A program made the translations under genes and the position numbers. Positions 52,754-62,129 of a stretch of DNA of 64,000 nt are shown piece by piece. Position 1 is the first letter of the stretch, and every line of letters starts with the position of its first letter. Origin of the DNA: CAVYUC01 sp963771595 (GTDB taxonomy: Bacteria; Bacteroidota; Bacteroidia; Bacteroidales; Prolixibacteraceae); the NCBI GenBank assembly GCA_963771595.1, contig CAVYUC010000015.1, positions 1-64,000 on the forward strand. The letters are read 5' to 3'. The notes beneath the pieces were generated by a model. It was not told where the DNA came from. It was given only the letters and a program-made list of their open reading frames with translations, and did not search any database.

Positions 52754-52965
52754 TTTAATTATTAAAAGATTAAAATGTGTTTTACAAAAGTACGGGTTTT
52801 ATATCAAAAAAGACAATTCTATCTTTTAATGTTACATTACCGTTAAATTGAAAAAACGCTTCACCAATGGAAAATGTTTTACGGAGCGCATTTAACAACT
52901 CATAAAATCTTTTTCAAAGTCTTTTGAACAGAGGTATTTCGTAAATAAATTTAGAATGATTCTTA

Positions 52966-53985
52966 CTAAAGAGCCGAATCAAATTGATTTAAAAAACGGA
53001 TATCATTTTCGAAGAAATGGCGGATATCTTTAATTCCGTAAAGAAGCATGGCAATTCTTTCGATGCCCATTCCAAAGGCGAAACCTGTATATTTCCGGCT
53101 GTCGATACGGCACAATTCCAACACATTTGGATCGACCATTCCGCAGCCTAAAATTTCGAGCCAGCCTGAATATTTGCACACATTACAACCTTTTCCGCCG
53201 CAAATCGAGCAGCTTACATCCATTTCGGCGCTGGGTTCAGTAAACGGGAAATAAGATGGCCGCAACCTGATTTTTGTATCTTCACCAAAAAGTTCTTTTG
53301 CAAAGTACAACAAGGTTTGTTTCAGGTCGGCAAACGAAACATTTTCATCCACATACAATCCTTCTACCTGGTGAAAAATACAATGTGAACGTGCCGAAAT
53401 AGCTTCATTGCGAAATACACGACCGGGAAAAATCATACGGATGGGTGGCTGAGTTCTTTCCATCACCCTGATTTGTACACTTGATGTATGGGTTCGCAAT
53501 AAAACATCCGGATCTTTTTCAATAAAAAATGTATCCTGCATATCGCGGGCAGGATGTTCGGGAGGGAAATTCAGTGCTGAAAACACGTGCCAGTCATCTT
53601 CAATTTCAGGACCTTCGGCAACGGTAAACCCCAGCCGGCCAAAAATATTTACAATTTCATTTTTGACCAGTGAAAGCGGATGTCGGGTTCCCAGTTTCAT
53701 GGGTTCGCCGGGCAAGGTTAAATCCATTCCGGAATCTTTGGAACCTGTCTGTTGAAATGAATCGCGTAATGCATTTATTTTTTCCAGCGCAAAAACCTTT
53801 ACATCGTTTATGGCCTTTCCAACATCCTTTTTCTGATCGGCAGGAACATTTTTAAAATCGGCAAAAAGCTGGTTGACACTTCCCTTTTTACTAATATATT
53901 TTATCCTCAGCTCTTCCACTTCTTCGGGAGTTGAGGCCGTTGCATTTTCCAATTCCTGTTGTAAAGCCTTTATTTTTTCTAACAT
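52966..53985 (-). CDS. pheS: Phenylalanyl-tRNA synthetase alpha subunit
   Basis: Charges tRNA-Phe with phenylalanine together with PheT. The 339-residue product starts at MLEKIKALQQELENA (the frame is open 11 codons further upstream), with an N-terminal coiled coil. The class II catalytic core follows: HPLSLVKNEIVNIFGRLGF, EDDWHVFSALNFPPEHPARD, MIFPGRVFRNEAISARSHCI (motif 2) and GFAFGMGIERIAMLLYGI (motif 3). Length and motif order are normal. A short Cys-rich insert (SCSICGGKGCNVCKYSG) is usual for bacterial PheS. The gene is intact. Confidence 0.97.
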   Translation of the reverse strand: MLEKIKALQQELENATASTPEEVEELRIKYISKKGSVNQLFADFKNVPADQKKDVGKAINDVKVFALEKINALRDSFQQTGSKDSGMDLTLPGEPMKLGTRHPLSLVKNEIVNIFGRLGFTVAEGPEIEDDWHVFSALNFPPEHPARDMQDTFFIEKDPDVLLRTHTSSVQIRVMERTQPPIRMIFPGRVFRNEAISARSHCIFHQVEGLYVDENVSFADLKQTLLYFAKELFGEDTKIRLRPSYFPFTEPSAEMDVSCSICGGKGCNVCKYSGWLEILGCGMVDPNVLELCRIDSRKYTGFAFGMGIERIAMLLYGIKDIRHFFENDIRFLNQFDSAL

Positions 53986-54177
53986 CTGAATCCTGAAATA
54001 TAAGTTGAATCGCTGCAAAGATAATCATTCAGAAATAAAATGCACTTTCATTCTGTTTCCGAAAGTCACCTTCCACCTGAAAATTAAAAGACAAGGTTCT
54101 TATAGTGCCGGTAAAGCAACCGTTACAATCTGGTTTTTGGGATAGCTATAAACCAGATTTTCAACTTCTATCATGCG

Positions 54178-55245
54178 CTAATTTTTCAGGCTTATCTTTA
54201 AGAAAACCGGTTCATGATCAGAAAACTGAAAATGTTGCGAAAGCGTTTTAATTTGCCGGACTGCAACATTGGGAGAAAGAACAAAAAAATCGATAATAGT
54301 CACACCGGTTTCCCTAGACATTGGAATATCCACATCGCGGTTGGTAGGATTTTGCGGATCGAAAACAATTTGCCACTCCGGCGGGAAAACAGCATCATCC
54401 AGTTTTTCGCGATAAACAGCCGGATTACCTGCGTTTACATTTGAAATATCATACATCGGCGGGTTCTGATTCCAGTCGCCACCGGCCACCACATAATTTC
54501 CCTTTTCAAATTCCTTCAGCATGAGGTCACGGATCACCGGCATTTCTTCATCCCGCATTTTACCGCCTGCATCATAAGCCGAATTATGTGTATTTAATAA
54601 AACCAGTTCTTTTCCGTTTTCAAGCTGAAATCGTGAAACCAAAAAACAGCGATCGAGCATAAACAGGTTTTTAGGCCATGCATAGGATGAAAAATAGGAA
54701 TAGCGCCGGGATGAAACCGGTTGATTATTGGAAAGAGTCATCTGCCCCATTTCCACTTTCCCCATTGGGTTGATAAAAGGCAGCGGCACAAACCGGACAT
54801 TGTAGTTTACAGCAAATGCCGATGTATATTCCGGCATGGCCTGCTGAATCATAGTTGTTTCATCCTGAAAACCGGTTCTTGCTGAATTTCGGTCGGTTTC
54901 CTGCAAAAAAATAAAATCGACACTGTCGGCTGATTTCAAATATTTTAAAGCGCCGGCAGTAAATTTATCAACCTGCTCCGATGTTGGACGAACCATTTGT
55001 CCTCCGTCATAAAAAAAGTCCATTTCGGCCCCCAGACCAAAATATCCGACATTCCACGACAAAAATGTAAATATTGAATCCTGCAAATCATGCCGGCTTT
55101 TAGGATTATGTACTTCCAGCTCAGTAACTTCATCGGGCTGATAATTGGTTACTGTCCCCCAAATTATTATTACTGCCAAATAGATAACCATTAATGAAAC
55201 AACAGCAATTATAACTGTTACCAGCACTTTTAAAAGCTTCTTCAT
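54178..55245 (-). CDS. Endonuclease/exonuclease/phosphatase-family protein, membrane anchored
   Basis: The 355-residue product has one N-terminal hydrophobic segment (LKVLVTVIIAVVSLMVIYLA) and a DNase I-like fold: FTFLSWNVGYFGLG (first metal residues), DFIFLQETDRNSARTG (E), VLLNTHNSAYD, VVAGGDWNQNPPMYD and, near the end, QFSDHEPVFLKISL with the catalytic histidine. Related proteins cleave phosphodiesters or phosphomonoesters outside the cytoplasm; the substrate is unknown. Confidence 0.88.
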   Translation of the reverse strand: MKKLLKVLVTVIIAVVSLMVIYLAVIIIWGTVTNYQPDEVTELEVHNPKSRHDLQDSIFTFLSWNVGYFGLGAEMDFFYDGGQMVRPTSEQVDKFTAGALKYLKSADSVDFIFLQETDRNSARTGFQDETTMIQQAMPEYTSAFAVNYNVRFVPLPFINPMGKVEMGQMTLSNNQPVSSRRYSYFSSYAWPKNLFMLDRCFLVSRFQLENGKELVLLNTHNSAYDAGGKMRDEEMPVIRDLMLKEFEKGNYVVAGGDWNQNPPMYDISNVNAGNPAVYREKLDDAVFPPEWQIVFDPQNPTNRDVDIPMSRETGVTIIDFFVLSPNVAVRQIKTLSQHFQFSDHEPVFLKISLKN

Positions 55246-55380
55246 CTGAATTTACTTAAGTTTATTTTTATCTAAAAGTACAGAACCATTTCAGTTAAAA
55301 CAACATTTTCCCGTCAACTTTACTGCAATATTTGTACTTAATTTTCAACACATTATTCCAAAAACAATCTGCATATTCTT

Positions 55381-55388
55381 TATCTTTG
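55381..55388 (+). promoter_or_regulatory. -7 promoter box of the MBL hydrolase gene
   Basis: TATCTTTG fits the Bacteroidota -7 consensus TAnnTTTG and lies 18 bp before the ATG. A clear TTTG -33 box at the expected distance is not seen. Confidence 0.4.
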
Positions 55389-55406
55389 ATTTCTAAAAAG
55401 TAAATA

Positions 55407-56123
55407 ATGAATGCACCTAAAATTATTCCAAAACGCATTGGCTATTCCAATTCAAGTTTAATTTTACACGGTACGAATTCAATTCTTGTAGATACGGGTG
55501 TAAGCGGGCACATTCATCAGTTTGAAAAACTTTTTCGCCGGTACAATTTAAAACCGGATGATATTAAACTAATCATTTTAACTCATATTCATTACGATCA
55601 TGCAGGTAATTTGCATGATTTGGTGAAGTTAACCGGCGCAAAAGTGCTGGTCCACAGAAACGAATATGAAAAGTTAAAAAACGGGTTCATCCATATTCCA
55701 ACGGGGCAGGGAATTTATACTCATTTTATTACAACACTTGGAAAAAAGCTGCTTCCAAAATTTGCTTCACCAAAACCATTTAAAGCAGATCTGATAAACG
55801 ATGATGAATATGATTTGTCAGATTTTGGATTACAGGCGAAAGTTATATCTACACCGGGGCATTCATCAGGCTCACAATCAGTTTTAATGGGTGATAAACT
55901 TATTTCGGGCGATGCATTTTTAAACCTAAAGTATGGTGTTATTTTCCCTCATTTTGCAGAAGACCCAAAATTACTGCTTCAAACCTGGCAAAAATTATAT
56001 AATCTGGGTGTTCAGGAAATCTACCCCGGACATGGGCCAAAACTACAAATTGAAAAAACATACCCGGTTTTTGAAAAGCGGAAAAAGAAATTGAAAGTTG
56101 AACTTAATTCAACATTGTTGTAA
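55407..56123 (+). CDS. MBL-fold metallo-hydrolase
   Basis: A 238-residue metallo-beta-lactamase-fold protein with the metal motif LILTHIHYDHAGNLHDL (H-x-H-x-D-H) near residue 60, ISTPGHSSGSQSVLMGDKLI with the next metal histidine and the bridging Asp (GDAF), and EIYPGHGPKLQIEK with the last histidine. Members include hydrolases of thioesters, lactones and glyoxalase II-type substrates; this one cannot be assigned. The frame is intact. Confidence 0.9.
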   Translation: MNAPKIIPKRIGYSNSSLILHGTNSILVDTGVSGHIHQFEKLFRRYNLKPDDIKLIILTHIHYDHAGNLHDLVKLTGAKVLVHRNEYEKLKNGFIHIPTGQGIYTHFITTLGKKLLPKFASPKPFKADLINDDEYDLSDFGLQAKVISTPGHSSGSQSVLMGDKLISGDAFLNLKYGVIFPHFAEDPKLLLQTWQKLYNLGVQEIYPGHGPKLQIEKTYPVFEKRKKKLKVELNSTLL

Positions 56124-56355
56124 TGAAAAGCGGCACCTTTTTCAAGATGCCGCCGGGAAAATATAGCCATAAAGAAGATGGCTGATTTATGTAGAACTAA
56201 CTGAACGTCTCAACTTATTTTTCTGGCTTTGAAACAGTAGTATCCCAAAAACAAATGCTATGCCAGAAATGAATTTCAATCTTTGAATTTAATATTGTTT
56301 AACAGTTTTACCAGAAATGAATGAAAATAGAATAGTTGATATTCAACATGGAGCA

Positions 56356-56450
56356 ATGGGCTAAAGCCCGGAAGCTCTTGTGCGATGACTAACCCCGGGA
56401 TTAATCCCGGAGTTAGTGAATGGCCAGAGATGAAGCGGGCTTTAGCCCAT
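56356..56450. repeat. REP/BIME-like palindrome cluster
   Basis: Three nested palindromes: ATGGGCTAAAGCCCG (56356-56370), a long hairpin ACTAACCCCGGGATTAATCC and its complement (56388-56417), and CGGGCTTTAGCCCAT (56436-56450). The two outer elements form a perfect 15-bp inverted repeat. The GGGCT(AA/TT)AGCCC core is the same as in 27364-27492. It lies in the 366-bp gap between the MBL and mtnP stops, where nothing else is seen. Confidence 0.8.
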
Positions 56451-56489
56451 AATTGAAGCTTTTTCCCGGACACGAATAGTTTTAGTCAT

Positions 56490-57236
56490 TTAAAAAACAG
56501 ATATTGTCTCTTTTAAAAGCCGGATTACATTTTCAACATTCTGATTAAAAACTTTCAGCACTTCTTCCCAGGTCACCGGATCTTCATCTGTTTTCCAGCA
56601 GTCGTAGTCGGTACTTAAAGCCACTGCGGCATAAGGAATTGCAAGTTCATTGGCAAGTATACATTCCGGTGCCACCGACATATTTATAATATCGGCGCCC
56701 CATAAACGAAACATGTTTGATTCGGCCCGGGTGGAAAAACGCGGTCCTTCAATTGTCACTACTGTACCGAACCGATGATAATTTAAACTTAAATTTTCTG
56801 CAGTTCGAATTAATTTGCCCCGTAATTCTTCATTAAAAGGATCGGCCATTGGCGTGTGCCTAAGATTTCCATTTTCGAATGAATTAAAGAAAGTTGTTTC
56901 GCGATGGCGGGTGAAATCAATAAACTGGTCAGGTATAACCAAATCGCCCCGCTTGATTTCTTCCCGTAAACTGCCGCAGGCGGTTGTTGCCAGAATATGA
57001 GTGCAACCTAATTTCTGTATTGCCCAAATATTGGCTCTGTTGTTCACCTGCGAGGGCGGCAGGGAATGGTCCAGGCCGTGACGTGATAAAATTGCCACTT
57101 CTGTACCGCTAATCCGGCCAGTTCGAAAATCAGAAGAGGGCTTTCCAAATGGAGTATCTATTTTTACGGTTTCAGGATCTTTTAGTATATCCGGATTTTC
57201 AAGGCCGGAGCCACCGATGATTGCTATTTTGGTCAT
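56490..57236 (-). CDS. mtnP: S-methyl-5'-thioadenosine phosphorylase
   Basis: Splits methylthioadenosine with phosphate to adenine and methylthioribose-1-phosphate. The 248-residue product has the family motifs TKIAIIGGSGLENPDIL, AILSRHGLDHSLPPSQV, CGSLREEIKRGDLVIPDQFI, EGPRFSTRAESNMFRLWGA and NMSVAPECILANELAIPYA. The start overlaps the stop of mtnA by 4 bp (ATGA), so the two are translationally coupled and their products act in sequence in methionine salvage. Confidence 0.93.
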   Translation of the reverse strand: MTKIAIIGGSGLENPDILKDPETVKIDTPFGKPSSDFRTGRISGTEVAILSRHGLDHSLPPSQVNNRANIWAIQKLGCTHILATTACGSLREEIKRGDLVIPDQFIDFTRHRETTFFNSFENGNLRHTPMADPFNEELRGKLIRTAENLSLNYHRFGTVVTIEGPRFSTRAESNMFRLWGADIINMSVAPECILANELAIPYAAVALSTDYDCWKTDEDPVTWEEVLKVFNQNVENVIRLLKETISVF

Positions 57237-58340
57237 TCTACAGATTTTTCGGGATACAGTTTAAGAATATCTTTTTTTGAAGCCTTACAAATTCCACGTT
57301 CGGTAATAATTCCGGTTACAAGCCGGCCCGGGGTAACATCGAATCCATAATTAATTACATTACTTGTTGCAGGAATCAGTCGGACGGACACAATTTCATT
57401 GCCGCCCCAGCCTTCAATTTCCGATACTTCCCTGCCGTTTCGCTCTTCGATAGGAATTTCGGTCACACCATCGTTTAATTCCCAATCAATTGTAGAAGAA
57501 GGCAATGCTGCATAGAAAGGAATGTTGTTATCTTTAGCTGCCAGCGCTTTCAGGTAAGTGCCTATTTTATTTGCCACATCGCCGGATGCTGTTGTCCGAT
57601 CGCTGCCAACAATCACCATATCCACTATTCCGTGCTGCATTAAATGCCCTCCGGTGTTATCCGGAATTACATGTGTGCGGAACTCCCATTTCACCCAGTT
57701 CGTAAGCTGTCAGCCGTGCTCCCTGGTTTCTGGGCCGGGTTTCATCCACCCAAACATGAACAGGAATCCCTCTTAAATGTGCTTTATAGATTGGAGCAGT
57801 TGCAGTTCCCCAGTCGATACAGGCCAGCCAACCGGCATTGCAATGCGTAAGAACATTTACAGTTTGCTTCTTTTTACTGTAAATTTCTGCAATGATTTCG
57901 CAGCCAATTTCACCAATTTTACTGCTGTAAATAATTTCCTGCTGTTTTAAGGAATCCGCTTTTAACCGGACCTTTTCAGTTAAACCTGAACCTTTTCCCT
58001 CCTTCAACATAAAACGAACCATTTCATCCACCGCAAATGCAAGGTTAACTGCGGTAGGTCTTGCCGATTTTAAATATGCTGCCTTTTCGCTGATGTATTG
58101 TTCAAATTCATCATTTTTAAATTCCAAAAGTGCAAGGTACATTCCGTAAGCAGCAGTAACACCAATAAGCGGTGCGCCACGAACGACCATTTCACGGATG
58201 GCAAAAAATGCATCTTCTGTAGTTTTTAAATCCATTATTTCAAACTGAAACGGCAGCTTCCGCTGATCGATTACCTGAACAATGTGAGGGTTATTTTCTT
58301 TTAACCAGATAGTATGATATGGTTTACCTTGAATTTTCAC
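57233..58340 (-). pseudogene. mtnA: Methylthioribose-1-phosphate isomerase with a single-base frameshift
   Basis: Converts methylthioribose-1-phosphate to methylthioribulose-1-phosphate. The N-terminal frame (58340 to 57657) has VVRGAPLIGVTAAYGMYL and VNVLTHCNAGWLACIDWG with the catalytic cysteine. It ends in YELGEMGVPHTCNSG, while the second frame holds VIPDNTGGHLMQHGIVDMV, IVGSDRTTASGDVANKIGTY with the catalytic aspartate, and the C-terminus. Deleting one T near 57668 gives GVPHTVIPDNTGG, the natural sequence. All other parts are intact, so a sequencing error or very recent mutation is likely. The 47-bp gap upstream is shared with the divergent HAD gene. Confidence 0.88.
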
Positions 58341-58387
58341 GGAACCTTTATTAAATGTTTATCTTCGCAAACTTAAAAATTATTTGA

Positions 58388-59035
58388 ATGGCACCTGACC
58401 TTAAAAATATAAAGAATATTATTTTCGATTTGGGAAATGTACTATTGAACCTGGATTTTGATGCATCGATAAAGGCTTTTCACGAATTGGGACTGGATAA
58501 AAAAGTGCTGGACAATCAGCAGGCTTATTCCGATCCTGTTTTCTACGATTTGGAAGTCGGGAATATTCCACCTGAAGAGTTCAGAAAAAGAGTACGCAAA
58601 GTTTTAAATAATCCGGAGGCAACCGACCAGCAGATAGATGATGCCTGGTATGCAATGATTCTCGATATACCGGCACATCGTGTAAAACTGTTGCAGGAGC
58701 TTGGTAAAAATTTCAACATTTACCTGTTTAGTAATACAAATAATATTCACATTTCACGACTTCATAAAGCATTTCTTGAACAGCATGGCATTGAATTTCC
58801 GGCGTTGTTTGTAAAAGATTACTATTCCCACGAAATAAATGCCCGGAAACCCGATTTGGAATCGTACCAAAAAGTAATTCAACTGGCTGGAATAAATCCT
58901 GAAGAAACCTTATTTGTTGATGATTTGGAGAAAAATATATCAGGGGCGCAAAAGGCCGGTTTAAAAACTTACTGGCTGAAAAACGGAACTGAATTAACGG
59001 ATGTGTTTAATGCAGAAGCTATTTCAAAATCCTGA
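58388..59035 (+). CDS. HAD-superfamily IA phosphatase
   Basis: A 215-residue hydrolase with motif I NIIFDLGNVLLNLDF, motif II NIYLFSNTNNIHISRL, a lysine in NARKPDLESYQKVIQLAG and motif IV ETLFVDDLEKNISGAQKAGL. In motif I the second aspartate of the usual D-x-D is replaced (D-L-G-N), as in several bacterial HAD proteins of the alpha-D-glucose-1-phosphatase type. TATCTTCG at 58360-58367 may be its -7 promoter box. The stop overlaps the stop of the convergent cyclophilin gene by 17 bp. Confidence 0.85.
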   Translation: MAPDLKNIKNIIFDLGNVLLNLDFDASIKAFHELGLDKKVLDNQQAYSDPVFYDLEVGNIPPEEFRKRVRKVLNNPEATDQQIDDAWYAMILDIPAHRVKLLQELGKNFNIYLFSNTNNIHISRLHKAFLEQHGIEFPALFVKDYYSHEINARKPDLESYQKVIQLAGINPEETLFVDDLEKNISGAQKAGLKTYWLKNGTELTDVFNAEAISKS

Positions 59036-60348
59036 TATTTTTTAGCCGGATATCTTCCAATGGCCGCCATTCGCGATCGGTTTCCACTTTCACAATTTTA
59101 TCCACCACATCCATTCCCGAAGTAACTTCGCCAAAAACTGTATAGGTACCGTCAAGATGAGGCGCACCGCCAACAGTTTTATAAGCCTGTCGCTGGGCAG
59201 CGCTGAATTTGTAATCGTTTTGTTCTTCAATTTCATCCAGTTCCTTGTCGAAATATTTGCGGCCCGAGACAATGTAAAACTGCGAACCATCGGAACGGCG
59301 GCGCTGGTTCTTAGTATCGGGTTTACGCGGCGAGCCAATCATTCCGCGTTTATGAAATAATCCAGGAACTATATGTGCCGGAATGGTATAGCCCGGACCT
59401 TTCCAGCCGATAATATCTCCCTTTTCAGCGTAACGGGTATCGGCAGCTCCGGTTTGTATCCCAAAATCAGGAATGACGCGGTGAATCAGCAGGCTGTCGT
59501 AATAATTTTCTTTTACCAGTTTTATAAAATTATCCCGGTATTCAGGCGTTTCGTTGAACAACCGGATGGTAATGTTTCCCCTATCGGTTTCCAAAACCAG
59601 CCCTTTTATTTTCCGATTTTCTTCCGCTACTTCTTCACTCGATACCGTCCGAAGGGATTCAAGCGTTTGCGGCTCTTTCTTTTGGGTTGAAAGTAAATCG
59701 GAAATATAAAATGAAGGAATTACAAAACTTTGTTCTTCATAACGCACAACATCAGAAAAGGCTACACCAACAGCACTTTTATCGGATACAAAAACCGGAG
59801 CGCCAAACGACGATTTTCTGATTTTGTTGGTTATGCGGTACAATTTGGTTCCCTGCACAGTTGCCAGATTTAAAACCTTTCCGGTAAAAAGCTGAATGGT
59901 TTTGGAAGGTGTGGGTGAAATGTAGATCGCCTTTGCTGAATTGGGCACCGTTCCGGAAAACAATTCAACCGGCTTTCGTTTTGATATTGTCCACTTTCAA
60001 TACAATCAAATCATTTATTCGATCGAAAGCTACGTATGTGTTGGATTTAAATTTTTCATCGGTACCGAAAGGCGAAATCTGTACATTATCCGCACGATTT
60101 ACCAGCGAGTATTTGGTAACGATTAAATCTTCGTCTACAAAAAACCCCTGCCCCGATTCAAGAATCCTTTCGCCGTCGTACGAGTCAATTTTAACCACTG
60201 AAGATAATACTTCGTCCCAGCCGGAATTTGTATTTTCAGGTTTTGCATTTTCCTCCTGCACCGGCTTTTCTTCCTGCTTCTTTTCTTTTGTTCCACAAGA
60301 TGAAAAACCAAGTAATGCAAGCACCCCTATCAGAAGATAAAACTTCAT
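59019..60348 (-). pseudogene. Cyclophilin PPIase fused to a pseudo-protease domain, lipoprotein, with a single-base frameshift
   Basis: The first frame (60348-59965) encodes lipoprotein signal LIGVLALLGFSSCGTKEKKQ and the start of a trypsin/HtrA-like domain (GQGFFVDEDLIVTKYSLV, DRINDLIVLKVDNIK). Removing one A near 59970 continues into the second frame (KPVELFSGTVPNS), through IRKSSFGAPVFVSDKSAVGV, and then a cyclophilin domain (LVLETDRGNITIRLFNETP, LIHRVIPDFGIQTG, GSQFYIVSGRKYF, TYTVFGEVTSGMDVVDKI). The catalytic His and Ser positions of the protease appear replaced (TKYSLV for TxxHV, SSFGAP for GxSGGP), so it is probably inactive as a protease. Last gene of a three-cyclophilin operon. Confidence 0.8.
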
Positions 60349-61164
60349 TTAATTCTTTTCCAAGACATTTACGTGAATAACAACATCAGTGAACGGTCGG
60401 TTGTTTTTATCGGTATCAAGTGCGGCAATTTTATTAATTACATCGAAACCCGAAATGCATTCGCCAAATACTGTATATTCTCCATCCAGTTCGGGATAGC
60501 CGCCAATTGTTGTATAGGCTTCACGTTCTTCGTCAGTAAATTCAAGAACATCGGTTTGTAAACTGTATTCCGATTCAATTTCTGATTTTACTCTTTCTGC
60601 TATTTCGCGAAATTCATCCACCATCTTTTCTTCTTTCAGCATTTGAAGTTCGTTTCGTACTTCAGGTGTCAGGTATTTTTGAACAATTTTGCTCCGTATT
60701 GGCCGGTTAACCGCCATTTCCATTGTATCAAGCTCGCCCGTTGTAAATTCTCTTCCTTTCACAATGTAAAACTGCGAAATATCCGATTGCTGAAAAGGAT
60801 TCACTTCATCGGGCTGCCGGGGTGCGCACAAAGCTCCTTTTTTATGAAAATGGTTAGGCCGGATTTCGTCATCAACGGTTTTATCAGGATCGCCGTAACC
60901 AATTCTTTTTCCCGGAGGGGCATCCTTTGAACTTTTGGAGCCACCCTGGATAAGAAAATTCTGAATGACCCGGTAGAAAAGAGTTCCATCATAATACCCT
61001 TCTTCGGCCAAATCAATGAAAGCATCGCGGTGTTTTGGCGTGTCATCGTACAAGCGGAATTTCATGTCGCCCATGTTTGTTGAAATCTCCACAATTGTTG
61101 ACTGCCCCATTCCGCACAGCGAAAAAAGAATACCGGCAAAAACTGCAAATACGCGAAACATCAT
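60349..61164 (-). CDS. Exported cyclophilin-type peptidyl-prolyl isomerase
   Basis: A 271-residue product with signal peptide FRVFAVFAGILFSLCGMGQS. The cyclophilin domain reads VEISTNMGDMKFRLYDDTPK, DGTLFYRVIQNFLIQGG, then ISQFYIVKGREFTTG, a helical insertion of about 70 residues, and DGEYTVFGECISGFDVINKI. The catalytic arginine is kept (FYRVI). The gene directly abuts the next cyclophilin gene and overlaps the previous one by 4 bp. Likely role: folding of exported proteins. Confidence 0.9.
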   Translation of the reverse strand: MMFRVFAVFAGILFSLCGMGQSTIVEISTNMGDMKFRLYDDTPKHRDAFIDLAEEGYYDGTLFYRVIQNFLIQGGSKSSKDAPPGKRIGYGDPDKTVDDEIRPNHFHKKGALCAPRQPDEVNPFQQSDISQFYIVKGREFTTGELDTMEMAVNRPIRSKIVQKYLTPEVRNELQMLKEEKMVDEFREIAERVKSEIESEYSLQTDVLEFTDEEREAYTTIGGYPELDGEYTVFGECISGFDVINKIAALDTDKNNRPFTDVVIHVNVLEKN

Positions 61165-61985
61165 TTATCAATTACCTCCACTTCCATTTTTATATCTTTT
61201 ACCGGCCGATCTGCCGAACCTGTTTCAACAGCAGCAATTTTATCCACAACATCCATTCCTTCAATTACTTCGCCAAACACGGTATAATCGCCGTCGAGTG
61301 AAGGATATCCGCCAATGGTTTTATAGGTTTCCCGCTGTTCATCAGTATATTCGTATTTATTTGCGGCTTCGTATAAACTGTCGGATTTCAGGCGGATTTC
61401 AACGATTTTGTTGTTAAAACTTTCCACATCTTCATTTTTCTTAAACTCATTCAGCTCCTTGTAAGACTTTTGTACCTCCTGATTAAAAATCCGTCTTTTC
61501 AAACTTTCATTTTTCACCATCAGCAACGTATCCAGCTGCCCGTCGGTATATTTTTCGCCCTGAATAATGTAAAACTGCGATGAACTGGAACTTTTTTTCG
61601 GATTGGCAACATCGCCTCTGCGGGCTGCTGCAACTGCCCCTCTTTTATGATAATATTCGGGAACAAATTCGGCTGGCAATGAATAATCCAAAGCACCAGC
61701 GCCTAATTTTTGATCGGGTGACGCATTCCTGGAATCCGGATCACCGCCCTGAATCATAAAATTGGGAATAACGCGGTGAAAAAGCAATCCGTTGTAGAAT
61801 CCTTCGTTGGCAAGCTTAATAAAATTGCTTTTGTGCTCAACAGTTTTATTGTAGAGTTTAATTTTAATATCACCATATTCCGTTTTAACTAAAACAAGGG
61901 TATCTTTTTCTTCATTCTCTGCATTACCGCACGAGATACCCGCAGATAATAAAGCTACGGCAACAAAAAATATCAATTTTCTCAT
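61161..61985 (-). CDS. Exported cyclophilin-type peptidyl-prolyl isomerase, lipoprotein
   Basis: A 274-residue lipoprotein (LIFFVAVALLSAGISCGNAE). Cyclophilin motifs: LVKTEYGDIKIKLYNKTVEH, NGLLFHRVIPNFMIQGGDP (catalytic Arg), SSSQFYIIQGEKYTDG, an inserted helical hairpin (SYKELNEFKKNEDVESFNNK), and LDGDYTVFGEVIEGMDVVDK. It is first in the three-gene operon, transcribed from the gap with the divergent lipoprotein gene at 62191. The stop overlaps the next start (ATGA). Confidence 0.92.
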   Translation of the reverse strand: MRKLIFFVAVALLSAGISCGNAENEEKDTLVLVKTEYGDIKIKLYNKTVEHKSNFIKLANEGFYNGLLFHRVIPNFMIQGGDPDSRNASPDQKLGAGALDYSLPAEFVPEYYHKRGAVAAARRGDVANPKKSSSSSQFYIIQGEKYTDGQLDTLLMVKNESLKRRIFNQEVQKSYKELNEFKKNEDVESFNNKIVEIRLKSDSLYEAANKYEYTDEQRETYKTIGGYPSLDGDYTVFGEVIEGMDVVDKIAAVETGSADRPVKDIKMEVEVIDK

Positions 61986-62024
61986 TCCTCTGAAAATTTA
62001 TTTAAATTAACCTGTTCTTATTTG

Positions 62025-62070
62025 ACCTGAACTATTCATAAATTTTCAAAAATATGAATAAAGTTCAGGT
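62025..62070. promoter_or_regulatory. Inverted repeat in the divergent cyclophilin/lipoprotein promoter region
   Basis: ACCTGAACTATTCAT (62025-62039) pairs imperfectly with ATGAATAAAGTTCAGGT (62054-62070) across a 14-base centre. It is 40 bp upstream of the cyclophilin operon and about 120 bp upstream of the lipoprotein gene, so it could be an operator for either; no regulator is known. Confidence 0.3.
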
Positions 62071-62129
62071 TAATCCCGACTTAGATGAAGTTAAACTTTT
62101 TTTTAAAAGTTTTTACGTAATCTTAGTCG

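Noticed and set aside
54100..54174. 24-codon minus-strand frame starting MIEVENLVYSYPKNQ, like the start of an ABC transporter ATPase
   Set aside because: Only the first 15 residues fit; no Walker motif or further homology follows, so it may be chance or a tiny remnant.
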